A stretch of 33,334 nt of DNA from Anaerolineales bacterium (lineage in GTDB: Bacteria; Chloroflexota; Anaerolineae; Anaerolineales; UBA11858), in NCBI GenBank assembly GCA_024763275.1, contig JANTFT010000028.1:1-33334 (forward strand), read 5' to 3'. The notes below the pieces were generated by a model. It made no database searches. It had not been told where the DNA came from and saw only the letters and a list, made by a program, of their open reading frames with translations. The translations under genes were made by a program, and so were the position numbers. Positions 23,469 through 31,598 of this stretch are shown here, one piece after another. Position 1 is the first letter of the stretch. The number at the start of each line of letters is the position of its first letter.

Positions 23469-24701
23469 ATGGAACACGGAGAATATAAAATCTATCCTTA
23501 TCGATGGGTCGTGCTGCTGGCCTATATGTTCGTTGTCGCCCTCAATCAATCCCTGTGGATCACCTTTGCTCCCATCACCGGTCCCGCAGCGGATTATTAT
23601 GGCGTATCCGATCTCAGCATAGGACTTTTATCTTTATGTTTTATGGTCGTATATATCATCATCTCGATCCCGGCCTCCTGGGTGATCGACACCTATGGCA
23701 TCAGGGTTGCCGTTGGTATCGGAGTGGTGTTCACAGGGATCTTCGGCTTACTGCGGGGCATCCTGGCAGACAGCTATACATTTGTACTTTTAGCACAGAT
23801 TGGCATCGCCATCGGCCAGCCGTTCATCCTCAACGCTGTGACGACCGTGGCTGCCCGCTGGTTTCCCATCAGGGATCGAGCCACCGCCTCGGGACTGGGA
23901 TCCCTGGCCATCTATCTGGGCATCATCTCTGGCCTGGCCCTGACACCGCTCCTGACAATCCATAACCAGATCAGCGGTATGCTGATGATCTACGGGATTG
24001 TTTCCGTGATCGGCATCGTGGTATTTTTTGCCTTTGTCAGGGAACATCCCCCCACCCCTCCCTGCCGACCTGACCAGGAAGAGCGCTCGCTTGTCTTTGA
24101 GGGGCTGAAAGAATCCTTCCGGATCAAGGATTTTGTTTTGCTCCTGGTAATTTTCTTCATAGGGTTGGGTGTGTTCAATGCGGTCACAACCTGGATAGAG
24201 GACATCGTCAGGCCGCGGGGATTCTCGATCACCCAAGCCGGCAGCGTGGGGGGTTTGATGATCCTGGGCGGAATTATTGGCGCCGTGGTCATTCCCCTGC
24301 TCTCGGACCACTACCGAAAAAGGACCCCTTTCCTGTTTGTGACCGTGGTCGGAGCCACCCTAGGCCTGGCAGGCATCACCTTCTCCGCAAGCTATGGCCT
24401 GCTGTTGACATCAGCGTTCGTATTCGGGTTTTTCCTGTTGAGCGCGGGTCCGATCGGGTTTCAATATGCGGCTGAATTGACCTATCCCACGCCAGAGGGC
24501 ACCTCAAATGGTCTCCTCCTGCTCATGGGCCAAATCTCGGGGATCGCGTTCATTCTGGCCATGGATGTCTTTAAATCCCCCCAGACCGGGTCAATGACAC
24601 TTCCCCTGCTCGTTCTGATCGGTCTGATGGTTCTCAGCCTGGTCTTCGCTTCCAGACTCAAGGAAGCGACAACAATCCTGGTCGACTCCGTGGGCGATTG
24701 A
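23469..24701 (+). CDS. MFS transporter, FLVCR-like
   Basis: The 410-residue product is a 12-transmembrane major facilitator. The N-terminal half has the segment YRWVVLLAYMFVVALNQSLW, followed by SIGLLSLCFMVVYIIISIPASWVIDTYGIR (in two adjoining stretches), the loop between helices 2 and 3 typical of MFS. A cytoplasmic linker (VREHPPTPPCRPDQEERS) separates the halves. The second half has LSDHYRKRTPF, the matching loop between helices 8 and 9. Overall it resembles the FLVCR/DIRC2-like branch that includes haem or choline exporters in eukaryotes. Bacterial members are mostly uncharacterised, so the substrate is unknown. AAAGGA lies nine bases before the ATG. A 153-base spacer without a recognisable gene separates it from the AlkD-like gene. 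Confidence 0.9.
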   Translation: MEHGEYKIYPYRWVVLLAYMFVVALNQSLWITFAPITGPAADYYGVSDLSIGLLSLCFMVVYIIISIPASWVIDTYGIRVAVGIGVVFTGIFGLLRGILADSYTFVLLAQIGIAIGQPFILNAVTTVAARWFPIRDRATASGLGSLAIYLGIISGLALTPLLTIHNQISGMLMIYGIVSVIGIVVFFAFVREHPPTPPCRPDQEERSLVFEGLKESFRIKDFVLLLVIFFIGLGVFNAVTTWIEDIVRPRGFSITQAGSVGGLMILGGIIGAVVIPLLSDHYRKRTPFLFVTVVGATLGLAGITFSASYGLLLTSAFVFGFFLLSAGPIGFQYAAELTYPTPEGTSNGLLLLMGQISGIAFILAMDVFKSPQTGSMTLPLLVLIGLMVLSLVFASRLKEATTILVDSVGD

Positions 24702-24774
24702 GTCCGCACATTGAGGGAACAGCCCCTGAACACCATCAGGGTGTGGGTTCGTTTTTCAAGTAAAATGATTTTAG

Positions 24775-24815
24775 AAGGTTGCCGGTGATTCCGAACGATG
24801 ATTCCTGGCAACCTT
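24775..24815. terminator. Possible bidirectional hairpin after the MFS gene
   Basis: The arms 24775-24783 (AAGGTTGCC) and 24807-24815 (GGCAACCTT) form a 9-bp perfect stem with a 23-base loop. The T tract after it is short. A weaker hairpin with GTTTTT lies at about 24727-24757. Either could terminate the MFS message. Confidence 0.4.
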
Positions 24816-24873
24816 TCCCACCTGCTGAATAATGGTAGGGCTGAACCGCCGGGGTTTGGAAAAGGAGCCCAGC

Positions 24874-25722
24874 ATGCACACAACCGCTTTGATAGAAAAC
24901 TCACTTGCTCCCTCAGCTCATAATCTGCAAGCGGAGCACGGTCTTTCCCTGCTTATTTCCCTCAACGGACAGAAGATCCTGTTTGACACGGGAGCATCCG
25001 GGGCATTCGCGGACAACGCCCGAGCTCTGAATCTGGATCTGGGAGAAGTTGACTGCGTCGTGATCTCCCACCACCACTACGATCACAGCGGCGGGCTGTT
25101 TCGCTTCCTGGAAATCAATCAGTCTGCCAGGATCTATCTCACTCAAGCGCCTAAGGGTGAGCCCTGGTTCAAAGCCCTGGGCTTACTACGGCGCTACGTA
25201 GGCCCAGACCCGGAGCTGTTCTCCACTTTTCCGGACCGCTTCGCATTTATCGACGGCTTCCAGGAAATCCTGCCCGGCGTCTACCTGCTTCCCCATATCG
25301 TCAGCAAATACCCCCGCCCCAAAGGCAATCGCTACCTCTACCAGGTCCAGGGGAGAAAATGGGCCCCTGATGATTTCAGCCACGAACTGATCCTGGCAGT
25401 TGTCGAAAACGGCAGCCTGGCGATCTTCACCGGCTGCGGCCACAGTGGTGTGTTGAATATGATCGAAACCGTGCGGGAGAAGTTCCCTGGTCTGCCAATC
25501 AAGGCTGTGATCGGCGGCTTCCATCTGATCGGCCTGCCCATGTTCAATACAATGGGGGGAAGCAGGGCAGAAATCGAGGAAATCGGGAAAAAAGTGCTCT
25601 CCTTCGGGATTGAAACCACCTACACCGGACACTGCACGGGTGAAAAGGCTTTTTCCGTGCTGAAAGGCAATATGGGGGAACAGCTGCAGGGCCTGCACAC
25701 CGGAGATGTCATTGAGCTGTGA
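24874..25722 (+). CDS. Metallo-beta-lactamase-fold hydrolase, COG1237 type
   Basis: The 282-residue product has the metal-binding HxHxDH-type motif as HHHYDHSGG (H66-H71), preceded by [15 protein letters not shown]. Later metal ligands lie in [12 protein letters not shown] and GGFHLIG, and the closing [11 protein letters not shown] follows. This pattern is that of COG1237 proteins, annotated in archaea as 7,8-dihydropterin-6-methyl-4-(beta-D-ribofuranosyl)aminobenzene-5'-phosphate synthase; bacterial members have no firm role. The start with AAGGAG seven bases upstream (24874) is chosen over an in-frame ATG at 24832. It is flanked by transporter and methyltransferase genes without tight spacing, so no pathway is implied. 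Confidence 0.88.
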   Translation: MHTTALIENSLAPSAHNLQAEHGLSLLISLNGQKILFDTGASGAFADNARALNLDLGEVDCVVISHHHYDHSGGLFRFLEINQSARIYLTQAPKGEPWFKALGLLRRYVGPDPELFSTFPDRFAFIDGFQEILPGVYLLPHIVSKYPRPKGNRYLYQVQGRKWAPDDFSHELILAVVENGSLAIFTGCGHSGVLNMIETVREKFPGLPIKAVIGGFHLIGLPMFNTMGGSRAEIEEIGKKVLSFGIETTYTGHCTGEKAFSVLKGNMGEQLQGLHTGDVIEL

Positions 25723-25784
25723 CTGGAAGGGTGACAGGTCGAAGTCCCTTATCTCACCATCAGAGGGATGAACACGCTTGAAAA

Positions 25785-25816
25785 GCTAACGAACAGTTAG
25801 CACCAGATCGAGCTAA
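25785..25816. repeat. GCTAAC inverted and direct repeats upstream of a methyltransferase gene
   Basis: GCTAAC occurs at 25785-25790 and 25811-25816, with an inverted copy GTTAGC at 25796-25801. The first two make a 6-bp hairpin with a 5-base loop. The arrangement just upstream of the next gene is compatible with a regulator-binding site; no regulator is identified. Confidence 0.4.
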
Positions 25817-25848
25817 CCTGCCACAATTAATAAATGGGGTTACCAGCA

Positions 25849-26496
25849 ATGCCAAATCAATACCGCCCTGAAGCCGCTGACCACCCCTGGGAGAAGATAT
25901 TTGCCCGGGATGGGCGGGTTTTCACAGAACAGCTTCCTGCTCTGGAAGAGGCCGCCGGCCGCTTTACCGCTCAGGGCTGCCGGCGAGTTATGGACCTGGG
26001 TTGCGGCAACGGCCGTCATGTGGTCGCCCTGGCAGCCCATGGATTTCAAGTCCTTGGCCTGGACATATCCCGCACCGGCCTGGAGCTTACCCAAGAGTGG
26101 CTGGGCGAAATGTCTCTGGATGCTTCCCTGCTGCAGTCCGATACGCGCCACCCCCTGCCGTTGAGTGGAAGTTGCCTGGACGGCCTGATGTCCACTCAGG
26201 TGATCCACCATGCCCTCTCCCGGGAGGTGCGCCTGGCAATCTCGGAAATCCACCGCGTTTTGAGGCCAGGTGGGTTGGCTTTTGTGACCGTGCCCTGCCG
26301 GCCCCATTCCAGGGAGAGGTCCCGGAAAATTGAGCGGAACACCTTTCTGCCGCTGGAAGGATCGGAAGCTGGCCTGCCTCACCACATCTTTTCAAAAAAG
26401 CGCTTACGGCAGGCCTTCAGAGCCTTTAATATCCTGGAAATCTCCTATCGGGACAGCGGGCGGGTGCTGGCGGTCTGGGCTGAAAAACCCCCCTAA
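25849..26496 (+). CDS. Class I SAM-dependent methyltransferase
   Basis: The 215-residue product has the SAM motif RVMDLGCGNGRHVVALAAHGF near residue 46, followed by VLGLDISRTGLEL, the DGLMSTQVIHHA block at motif II, and IHRVLRPGGLAFVTVP. It resembles Methyltransf_11/TehB-like enzymes. The sequence near its end (FLPLEGSEAGLPHHIFSKKRLRQAF) occurs in enzymes acting on small molecules, but the substrate cannot be named. The ATG at 25849 has GGGGTT eight bases upstream; an in-frame ATG at 25834 adds five residues and has no ribosome binding site. Together with 21805-22563 and the pseudogene at 18816 it makes three methyltransferase loci within 8 kb. Confidence 0.87.
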   Translation: MPNQYRPEAADHPWEKIFARDGRVFTEQLPALEEAAGRFTAQGCRRVMDLGCGNGRHVVALAAHGFQVLGLDISRTGLELTQEWLGEMSLDASLLQSDTRHPLPLSGSCLDGLMSTQVIHHALSREVRLAISEIHRVLRPGGLAFVTVPCRPHSRERSRKIERNTFLPLEGSEAGLPHHIFSKKRLRQAFRAFNILEISYRDSGRVLAVWAEKPP

Positions 26497-26610
26497 CCAC
26501 GGTCGCTTCCACCTCACTTAGATCAATATGGGACGCGGCTGGCATGGTCCCCTTCATATTACACGATTCTCACCCTGGACTGATCTCCGTCATTAGTTGC
26601 TATTATTGAT

Positions 26611-26682
26611 TTTTGGTCATACACCCCCTAATGATAATATTTACTTATATTTAATTCGTCACACTCAAGTAAATGACCAAAA
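26611..26682. repeat. Nested inverted repeats in AT-rich spacer
   Basis: TTTTGGTCAT (26611-26620) is matched by ATGACCAAAA (26673-26682). Inside, ATTTACTT (26639-26646) pairs with AAGTAAAT (26667-26674), overlapping the outer arm by two bases. A further inverted pair lies at 26710-26717 and 26735-26742 (TTATAATT/AATTATAA). There is no transposase and no obvious target duplication. Confidence 0.5.
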
Positions 26683-26881
26683 CCACACTTGCCAAATTTC
26701 ACTCCTTCATTATAATTACGGAATATTCGCGAGAAATTATAACCATTACATATGGAACTTCTCAAATGATCCAGACATCATTGCCCTCACTGCACAGTTT
26801 GTCCCGTTTCCCCATTTCACACTGGGGCAGGAACCTATAGCGTAATATCAGATCAGGAGGATATATCCCACCGGGCCTATA

Positions 26882-26923
26882 TCACTGGTAGCGGGTTTTC
26901 ATATGAGCGCTCGGTGACAGTGA
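26882..26923 (+). promoter_or_regulatory. Structured element in the hppA leader
   Basis: TCACTG (26882-26887) pairs with CAGTGA (26918-26923), and inside it AGCG (26890-26893) pairs with CGCT (26908-26911). The element lies about 80-120 bases before hppA. It does not match a riboswitch class I recognise; it may be a leader hairpin or chance. Confidence 0.3.
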
Positions 26924-27000
26924 GCTGATAATAAAAACCTCTGTACGGCCTTTGAGCCGACGATGAACAGTCAATATCAGACTAATTCTATGGAGGAGTA

Positions 27001-29400
27001 ATGGGAGGACTTGAAACACTACAGAACGCGACGTTGTTCGAACATGTCAGCCTGATAGTCGTCATGTTAACGGCAGTCGCTGCCCTGGTCTATGCCTTTT
27101 TTCTGGCCCGCGAGGTGCTGCGGGAGGATCCCGGAACGGAACGGATGCAGGAAATATCCAATGCCATCCGCACAGGAGCAGTTGCCTACCTGAACAAACA
27201 GATGGAAGTTGTGATCCCGCTCGCTTTCGTGCTGTCAATTGTTCTTTTCTTTACAGCATATTTGGCAGATGCGCCAATGAGCATCTCTATCGGCCGCGGT
27301 GCGGCACTCCTTTTAGGAGCCAGCTGCTCCCTGGCCATCGGCCAGATCGGTCTGCGCATTGTTGGCACCCGGGGCAATGTGCGAGTGGCCAATCAGGCCC
27401 GGTTGGGCTCTTTCCATGGCGCGCTGCGGGTGGCTTACCGCTCCGGCACCATTGCCGGCATGCTGGCTGATGGCCTGGGCCTTTTAGGCGGAACCACCAT
27501 TTTCCTGCTCTACGGAAAACACGCCCCTGAGGTACTGCTGGGCTTCGGCTTCGGGGGCACCCTGCTGGCCATGTTCATGAGAGTCGGCGGCGGCATCTAC
27601 ACCAAAGCAGCCGATGTTGGCGCTGATCTGGTGGGCAAGGTGGAAGCCGGCGTTCCCGAGGATGATCCCCGCAACGCGGCTGCCATCGCTGACCTGGTAG
27701 GTGACAACGTAGGCGATTTCAGCGGTATGGCTGAGGATGTCTTTGAGTCTTATGAGGTGACAATCGTCTCAGCCATGATCCTAGGTCTGGCAGTGATGCA
27801 AATCGATCCCTCCCAGAGCCTGAAATGGATCGTATTCCCACTCCTGGTGCGAGCAATCGGCGTATTTTCCAGCATTATTGGAACATACGCTGTTTCTTTG
27901 TGGCCGACCGAGGGAGACGCCTTCCGGGCGATGGATCTTTCTTACGATCTTTCCTCGATCATCTCCACAACCTCGTTCTTCTTCCTAGCGTGGTTCTACG
28001 GGAAGGACCTGCGTTTGTTCGCAGCCACAGCGGCTGGCATCCTGCTGGCGGTTGCATTCAACAAGTACACAGCGCTCTTCACTGAACGCGGAACGCCTTC
28101 GGTGAACCGTTTGGTCAGATCAGCTAAGACAGGAGAAGCGACTATCATCCTTGCCGGATTGGCCATAGGCTACGAAAGCACCGTTTGGGCAGTGATGATC
28201 ATCGTCCTGAGCATTATCCTGGCCATCGGCATCTACACGGTTGCTATCCCCGCCTTCCTGGTTCCAATCATCATTGCCGCCGGCATTGTCATCGGCATTG
28301 GCGTTGGCATCTATCTGGGGATAAAGACCAAAAAGATCGAGAACGGCATCTTTGCCGCAGCTGGGCTGACTATCATCGGTTTGATGATCAGCAGCTTCAA
28401 ACCTGCCCCGGTCGGGCATGAATTTGTCTTCATCATGTACTCGGTCGCCCTGGCCGGCATCGGCATGCTTTCCCAAACAGGCAACAACCTGGCTATGGAC
28501 GCCTTTGGTCCCCTGGCAGATAATGCTGGTGGAATTGCTGAAATGTCCAAAGCTGACTTCAAAGATCCGGAAAGCCAGCGGACCCTGGCCACCCTGGACA
28601 GTGTCGGCAACACCACCAAAGCCATCACCAAAGGCATCGCTATCGCCTCGGCTGTGATTGCGGCGGTCAGCTTGTTCGCCTCCTTCATCGAGATTACTGG
28701 ACTTGAAGGGAAAGGTTTGAACATCGCCGATCCCATTGTGTTCGTAGGTTTGCTGATCGGCGGTGCCCTGCCCTTCCTGTTCAGCTCCATCCTGCTGCGG
28801 GCAGTTGAACGAGCCGCCGGGCTGATCATCGAGGAAGTCCGCAAGCAGTTCAAGATCCCCGGGGTCATGGAAGGCACTGTCAAACCCGCTTATGACGTGG
28901 TCGTGCGCATCTGCACCATCGCCGCTCAGCGGGAGCTGATCGTGGTAGCCATGCTGGGCATTCTGGTTCCTATCATTGTGGGCTTTATGATCGGCGTCCG
29001 TGCTCTGGGCGGCTTCCTGGCGGGCATCATTGTTGCCGGACAGCTTCTGGCTGTCTTCATGGCCAACTCTGGCGGCGCCTGGGACAACGCTAAAAAACAG
29101 ATCGAGGATGAACCTTCTGATCCAGAGAACAATCTGGGCAAATTCTCCGAACGCCATAAAGCTGGCGTGATCGGAGATACAGTTGGTGATCCTCTCAAGG
29201 ATACTGCTGGTCCCGCCCTCAACCCGATGATCAAGGTGGTCAACCTGGTCTCCTTGCTGGTAGCTCCCCTGGTGATCAGTGTGGCAGCAACCGGCGGCTC
29301 CACAAGGGTCATAGCCCTGATCATCGCCGGAGCCAGTCTGATCGCCCTGATGTTCGGCATTGGTTTCAGTCTCCGGGAAGGGAAATACCAGATCGAGTAG
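27001..29400 (+). CDS. hppA: Membrane-bound proton-translocating pyrophosphatase, K+-independent type
   Basis: HppA couples hydrolysis of cytoplasmic pyrophosphate to ion export. The 799-residue product has the 15-17 transmembrane segments of the family and its substrate-binding blocks. DVGADLVGKVEAGVPEDDPR starts at residue 205 and ADLVGDNVGDFSGMAEDVFESY contains the catalytic D235-N-V-G-D. GNNLAMDAFGPLADNAGGIAEMS (read as two joined stretches) and GDTVGDPLKDTAGPALNPMIKV near the C terminus follow. In the GNTTKA motif the key position is lysine (K540); K+-dependent enzymes have alanine there, so this one should be K+-independent. It is about 100 residues longer than typical, with extra hydrophobic sequence around residues 400-460. 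GGAGGAG lies just before the ATG. A strong terminator follows, so it is monocistronic. Confidence 0.97.
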   Translation: MGGLETLQNATLFEHVSLIVVMLTAVAALVYAFFLAREVLREDPGTERMQEISNAIRTGAVAYLNKQMEVVIPLAFVLSIVLFFTAYLADAPMSISIGRGAALLLGASCSLAIGQIGLRIVGTRGNVRVANQARLGSFHGALRVAYRSGTIAGMLADGLGLLGGTTIFLLYGKHAPEVLLGFGFGGTLLAMFMRVGGGIYTKAADVGADLVGKVEAGVPEDDPRNAAAIADLVGDNVGDFSGMAEDVFESYEVTIVSAMILGLAVMQIDPSQSLKWIVFPLLVRAIGVFSSIIGTYAVSLWPTEGDAFRAMDLSYDLSSIISTTSFFFLAWFYGKDLRLFAATAAGILLAVAFNKYTALFTERGTPSVNRLVRSAKTGEATIILAGLAIGYESTVWAVMIIVLSIILAIGIYTVAIPAFLVPIIIAAGIVIGIGVGIYLGIKTKKIENGIFAAAGLTIIGLMISSFKPAPVGHEFVFIMYSVALAGIGMLSQTGNNLAMDAFGPLADNAGGIAEMSKADFKDPESQRTLATLDSVGNTTKAITKGIAIASAVIAAVSLFASFIEITGLEGKGLNIADPIVFVGLLIGGALPFLFSSILLRAVERAAGLIIEEVRKQFKIPGVMEGTVKPAYDVVVRICTIAAQRELIVVAMLGILVPIIVGFMIGVRALGGFLAGIIVAGQLLAVFMANSGGAWDNAKKQIEDEPSDPENNLGKFSERHKAGVIGDTVGDPLKDTAGPALNPMIKVVNLVSLLVAPLVISVAATGGSTRVIALIIAGASLIALMFGIGFSLREGKYQIE

Positions 29401-29428
29401 TACAACTTTTCCATATGGGTCAAGACAT

Positions 29429-29475
29429 AAACAGGGATCGTCTCCCCGGAGGGGACGTTCCCTGTTTCTTTTTTC
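29429..29475 (+). terminator. Intrinsic terminator of hppA
   Basis: The arms 29429-29437 and 29459-29467 form a 9-bp stem. The loop itself pairs further (CGTC-CCCC with GGGG-ACG), and the hairpin is followed by CTTTTTTC. It lies 28 bases after the stop codon. Confidence 0.93.
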
Positions 29476-29721
29476 GGAGGATTTCCCTGGCTTATTTGAA
29501 GAAGCTTGAGCAAAAGATTCCCCGAAGGTTTCCCCACCAGGACTGCCTTGGGATTAAGAATCCCTATCAGGAGTTTCAGCTCCCAATAGTTAACATTTTT
29601 CCAGATTATTACCTTATGCTATTCCCGCCTGTTTGATGCTGTGGTAAACTTCACAAGATATGATGACAAACCTTATTTCATGCCAATATGCACAACCCAC
29701 TTACTCACAATGAGGTGAACG
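29476..29721. other. Spacer upstream of the etf/fix operon
   Basis: No gene is seen. A promoter for etfB is expected here. The best candidates are weak: TTAACA at 29590-29595 with TATGCT at 29615-29620 (19-base gap), and TTGATG at 29633-29638 with TATGAT at 29659-29664 (20-base gap). GAGGTG (29711-29716) is the etfB ribosome binding site. Confidence 0.45.
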
Positions 29722-30561
29722 ATGATCCACTTGTTAGTATCTGTCAAACAGGTTCCAGATACGACCAATATCCGCATTGATCCCGAAACTGGCAGCCTGA
29801 TCCGTAAAGGAGTCCCTGCCATTCTCAATCCCTATGACGCCCATGCGGTGGCAGCTGCCGCCGAGTGGAAGAAGAAGCTCAACGGCAAACTGACAGTGAT
29901 CACCATGGGACCGCCAGCAGCCGAGGAATCCCTGAAGGAATGTGTCGAGATGGGTGCAGATCGGGCAATCCTGATCTCTGACCGCAAATTTGCTGGCAGC
30001 GACACTCTGGCAACCTCCTATGTGCTGGCAGAAGCCATCAAGGCAATTGACAAGGAAGACCCGGTGGATTTGATCTTTTTTGGCAAGCAAGCCATCGATG
30101 GCGATACCGCCCAGGTTGGTCCAGGCGCCGCCATCCGTCTGGGAATCCCGCTGATCACCTACGCGGTGGAGATCAAGGAAATCAATCTGGAAGAAAGATA
30201 CGTGCTGGTCATCCGTAAAACCGAAAGAGGCCACGAGGTCATTAAAGCCACTCTGCCCGCGTTGTTGACTGCGGAGAAATCCATCGCGGAAATCCCGTAC
30301 GCCTCTCTTCCGGACTTGATCAATTCACTGCGTTACCAGCCTGAGAACTGGACGGCTGAAGAGCCCTTCCCCTACGATCCAAGCCAGATCGGGTTGAAAG
30401 GGTCCCCCACCTGGGTAGCCCAAACAGGCACACCGGAGGCTCATGAGCCAGCCGAAACCATCAGCGTCGGAGAAAAAGGGCTCACTGGCACTGTCGAGGA
30501 AGTTCTCAAAGACATGTTTGCCAACAAGAGCGTTGCGTCAATCTGGGAGGCAATCAAATGA
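29722..30561 (+). CDS. fixA: Electron transfer flavoprotein beta subunit (FixA/EtfB)
   Basis: The beta subunit binds AMP or a second FAD and delivers electrons from NADH or an acyl-CoA dehydrogenase to the alpha subunit. The 279-residue product has LLVSVKQVPDTTNIRIDPETG at the N terminus, LNPYDAHAVAAA, the nucleotide-domain block DLIFFGKQAIDGDTAQVGPG near residue 115, and a basic C-terminal region. GKQAIDGDTAQVGP is a beta-subunit signature and is common in bifurcating members. A GAGGTG site precedes the ATG. The stop overlaps the next start as ATGA. Followed by EtfA, FixC and FixX genes, it is part of a FixABCX-type complex rather than a lone ETF. Confidence 0.96.
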   Translation: MIHLLVSVKQVPDTTNIRIDPETGSLIRKGVPAILNPYDAHAVAAAAEWKKKLNGKLTVITMGPPAAEESLKECVEMGADRAILISDRKFAGSDTLATSYVLAEAIKAIDKEDPVDLIFFGKQAIDGDTAQVGPGAAIRLGIPLITYAVEIKEINLEERYVLVIRKTERGHEVIKATLPALLTAEKSIAEIPYASLPDLINSLRYQPENWTAEEPFPYDPSQIGLKGSPTWVAQTGTPEAHEPAETISVGEKGLTGTVEEVLKDMFANKSVASIWEAIK

Positions 30562-31598
30562 CCAGACGATTTTGGGTTTTCATTGAACAGGAAGAAGGAG
30601 TCATCCATCCGGTCGCCGGAGAGCTGCTTGGCGTTGCCAACCGCCTGGTGTCTGAGATCAGCGACGAACTGGAAGAAAGTGGGGAGCAGGCTGTTGTGGA
30701 AGGCATCCTGGTGGGATGCGAGGTAGAAGGACTCGCCCAGCAGGCTATTCAGTATGGTGCCAATCGCATTTATGTGGTGGACGACCCGGCTTTTGAGCAT
30801 TATCTCAACCGCCCCTATGCCGAGGCGCTGGTCCACCTTGTTGAAAAATACCAGCCAGAAGTATTCTTGATCGGCGCCACCTCACTGGGCCGCGACCTGG
30901 CAGGCGCAGTTGCCACATCCCTAAAAACCGGCCTGACCGCTGACTGCACCAAGCTGGAAATGGGGCCCATCCGCAACGCAGAAGGGAAATTCCTGCTGAT
31001 GACGCGTCCGGCCTTTGGAGGCAACGTCATCGCCACGATCGCCTGCAAGGATTTCAAGCCCCAGATGGCTACCGTCAGGCCCAGAGTATTTGAAAGCCCT
31101 GAGCCGGATCCCAAAGCCACAGGAGAGGTGGTCCGGGAGGAATTCAAAGTTACCCCGGAAATGCTGGCGGCCAAACTGGTGGAATTCATCGAGGACGAGA
31201 ACGCCCAGTTCAACCTCGAGTATGCTGACGTGATCGTCTCCGGCGGCAAGGGACTGGGCAACCCGGACGGCTTCAAGCTGATCAAGGAGCTGGCGGATGA
31301 GCTGGGCGGTGTGGTGGGCTCCAGCAGAGCTGCGGTTGACGGCGGCTGGATCGACTACCAGCACCAGGTAGGCCAGACCGGAAAACACGTCCGGCCTAAA
31401 CTGTACATCGCTGCCGGTATTTCCGGCGCCATCCAGCACAAGGTCGGGATGCAGGATTCTGATTACATCCTGGCCATCAATACAGACCCCAACGCGCCGA
31501 TCTTTGAGATCGCTACCCTGGGTGTGGTGGGAGACCTTTACGAGGTCATCCCGGAAATGATCCAGCAGCTGCGCGCTAAAAAAGGAGCCCGGGCATGA
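30558..31598 (+). CDS. fixB: Electron transfer flavoprotein alpha subunit (FixB/EtfA)
   Basis: The alpha subunit carries the electron-transferring FAD. The 346-residue product has an N-terminal nucleotide-binding-like domain (EVFLIGATSLGRDLAGAVA, LLMTRPAFGGNVIATIACKD). The C-terminal FAD-binding domain has the family signature VGSSRAAVDGGWIDYQHQVG followed by KLYIAAGISGAIQHKVGM and AINTDPNAPIF. Length is slightly above short ETF alpha, as in FixB. Start and stop both overlap neighbouring genes as ATGA, showing tight coupling with fixA and fixC. It should form a heterodimer with the fixA product. Confidence 0.97.
   Translation: MTRRFWVFIEQEEGVIHPVAGELLGVANRLVSEISDELEESGEQAVVEGILVGCEVEGLAQQAIQYGANRIYVVDDPAFEHYLNRPYAEALVHLVEKYQPEVFLIGATSLGRDLAGAVATSLKTGLTADCTKLEMGPIRNAEGKFLLMTRPAFGGNVIATIACKDFKPQMATVRPRVFESPEPDPKATGEVVREEFKVTPEMLAAKLVEFIEDENAQFNLEYADVIVSGGKGLGNPDGFKLIKELADELGGVVGSSRAAVDGGWIDYQHQVGQTGKHVRPKLYIAAGISGAIQHKVGMQDSDYILAINTDPNAPIFEIATLGVVGDLYEVIPEMIQQLRAKKGARA

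Larger units (their letters stand above)
26497..27000. other. 504-base gene-free region, AT-rich in its centre
   Basis: The centre (about 26590-26790) is clearly more AT-rich than the rest of the window and contains nested inverted repeats. An 82-codon open frame at 26597-26845 has no ribosome binding site and no recognisable features, so it is not called. The 3' part (26845-27000) looks like a structured leader of hppA. No promoter with good -35 and -10 boxes was found. Confidence 0.6.

Noticed and set aside
23310-23549. 79-codon minus-strand frame between the AlkD-like and MFS genes
   Set aside because: Its C-terminal half looks somewhat protein-like, but it overlaps the start of the MFS gene on the other strand and has no clear family; possible remnant at most.
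26597-26845. 82-codon open frame in the AT-rich spacer
   Set aside because: No ribosome binding site, no homology I can recognise, and the long frame is compatible with chance in a stop-poor stretch.
28120-29157. 345-codon minus-strand open frame opposite hppA
   Set aside because: Composition is Asp/Gly/His/Gln-rich as expected from reading a membrane-protein gene backwards; no motif and no start signals.
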